Assembly: GCA_038531315.1 (NCBI GenBank)
Contig: JBCBBT010000052.1
Span: forward strand, 1-23,635
Direction of reading: 5' to 3'
Source of the DNA: JAJFFW01 sp038531315
Lineage (GTDB): Bacteria; Pseudomonadota; Alphaproteobacteria; Caulobacterales; Parvularculaceae
DNA length: 23,635 nucleotides
Positions 23,363 to 23,635 of this stretch are shown here, in pieces (positions within the stretch are counted from its first letter, which is position 1; each line of letters begins with the position of its first letter). The position numbers were made by a program, and so were the translations under genes. A model generated the notes under the pieces. It worked only from the letters and a program-made list of their open reading frames with translations. It was not told the origin of the DNA and did no database searches.

Positions 23363-23635
23363 GTGAGCGATATCGAACTCGACTATGATTATCTGGCGCA
23401 GCAGGCGTTGCGGAAGGTCGTGGCGGACGTGCTCAACATCACCGCCGATCTTGGGGCAGCGCCGGGCGAGCATCACTTCTATATCGAATTTCTCACCGAT
23501 GCGCCGGGTGTCTCCCTGCCCGACCATCTGAAGACGAGTTATCCGGAACGGATGACCATCGTTCTCCAGCATCAGTTTGAAAATCTAAACGTGACCGACG
23601 AGGGCTTTTCCGTCAGCCTCTTTTTCAAAGGCAAG
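23363..23635 (+). CDS. sspB: ClpXP adaptor SspB, copy 2, N-terminal part (runs off the right edge)
   Basis: From GTG 23363 the frame is open for 91 codons to the window edge and reads VSDIELDYDYLAQQALRKVV..., with APGEHHFYIEF and MTIVLQHQFENL. By direct comparison it matches copy 1 at 68 of 91 positions without gaps, including the same GTG start context. Differences cluster around residues 51-63 and 76-80. It lies about 240 bases downstream of the tmRNA coding piece, on the same strand. The ribosome binding site is poor (AGGG 11 bases upstream). The C-terminal ClpX-docking tail is outside the window, so it cannot be told whether this copy is fully functional. Confidence 0.9.
   Translation, partial: MSDIELDYDYLAQQALRKVVADVLNITADLGAAPGEHHFYIEFLTDAPGVSLPDHLKTSYPERMTIVLQHQFENLNVTDEGFSVSLFFKGK

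Noticed and set aside
1..23635. Search for CRISPR arrays, insertion sequences, prophage or defence islands
   Set aside because: No regularly spaced repeats, transposase motifs or defence-type domains were found. The RusA-like gene alone is not enough to call a prophage.

Overview
The window is GC-rich DNA from an alphaproteobacterium. The evidence is the gene order pyrH-frr-uppS-cdsA-dxr-rseP-bamA-ompH-lpxD-fabZ-lpxA-lpxI-lpxB, the use of LpxI rather than LpxH, SspB of the alpha type, and a circularly permuted two-piece tmRNA gene. The genus cannot be named from sequence alone. I see no prophage, insertion sequence, CRISPR array or tRNA.

Region 1 (1-13564, minus strand, so read from right to left) is an envelope-biogenesis supercluster. 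It starts with UMP kinase (pyrH) and ribosome recycling factor (frr). It continues with undecaprenyl and phospholipid precursor enzymes (uppS, cdsA) and isoprenoid synthesis (dxr). Next come the intramembrane protease RseP, the outer-membrane assembly factor BamA and a Skp/OmpH chaperone. The last part is the lipid A branch: lpxD, fabZ, lpxA, lpxI and a truncated lpxB that runs off the left edge. Intrinsic terminators lie after pyrH and after ompH, so the cluster is probably several nested units rather than one transcript.

Region 2 (13742-15058, minus) holds a class I methyltransferase and a RusA-family Holliday-junction resolvase, probably co-transcribed. Region 3 (15285-17306, plus) holds sspB, the ClpXP adaptor for tmRNA-tagged proteins, and fumC, closed by a strong terminator.

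Region 4 (17454-21605) looks like a signalling and surface module. A secreted protein with a VPLPA-CTERM sorting tail is divergent from an ECF-type sigma factor, which is followed by a membrane-anchored Ser/Thr kinase with a long C-terminal repeat-like domain. Region 5 (21606-22534) has a 72-residue protein of unknown function and a small Cro/C1-type regulator facing a perfect inverted repeat.

Region 6 (about 22785-23635) is the most notable. It carries the permuted ssrA (tmRNA) gene, encoding the tag ANDNHSEDFALAA, followed by the start of a second sspB. That second copy is 68/91 residues identical to the first over the visible part. The window therefore contains a degradation tag and two paralogous adaptors expected to deliver it to ClpXP, one of them directly downstream of the tag gene.
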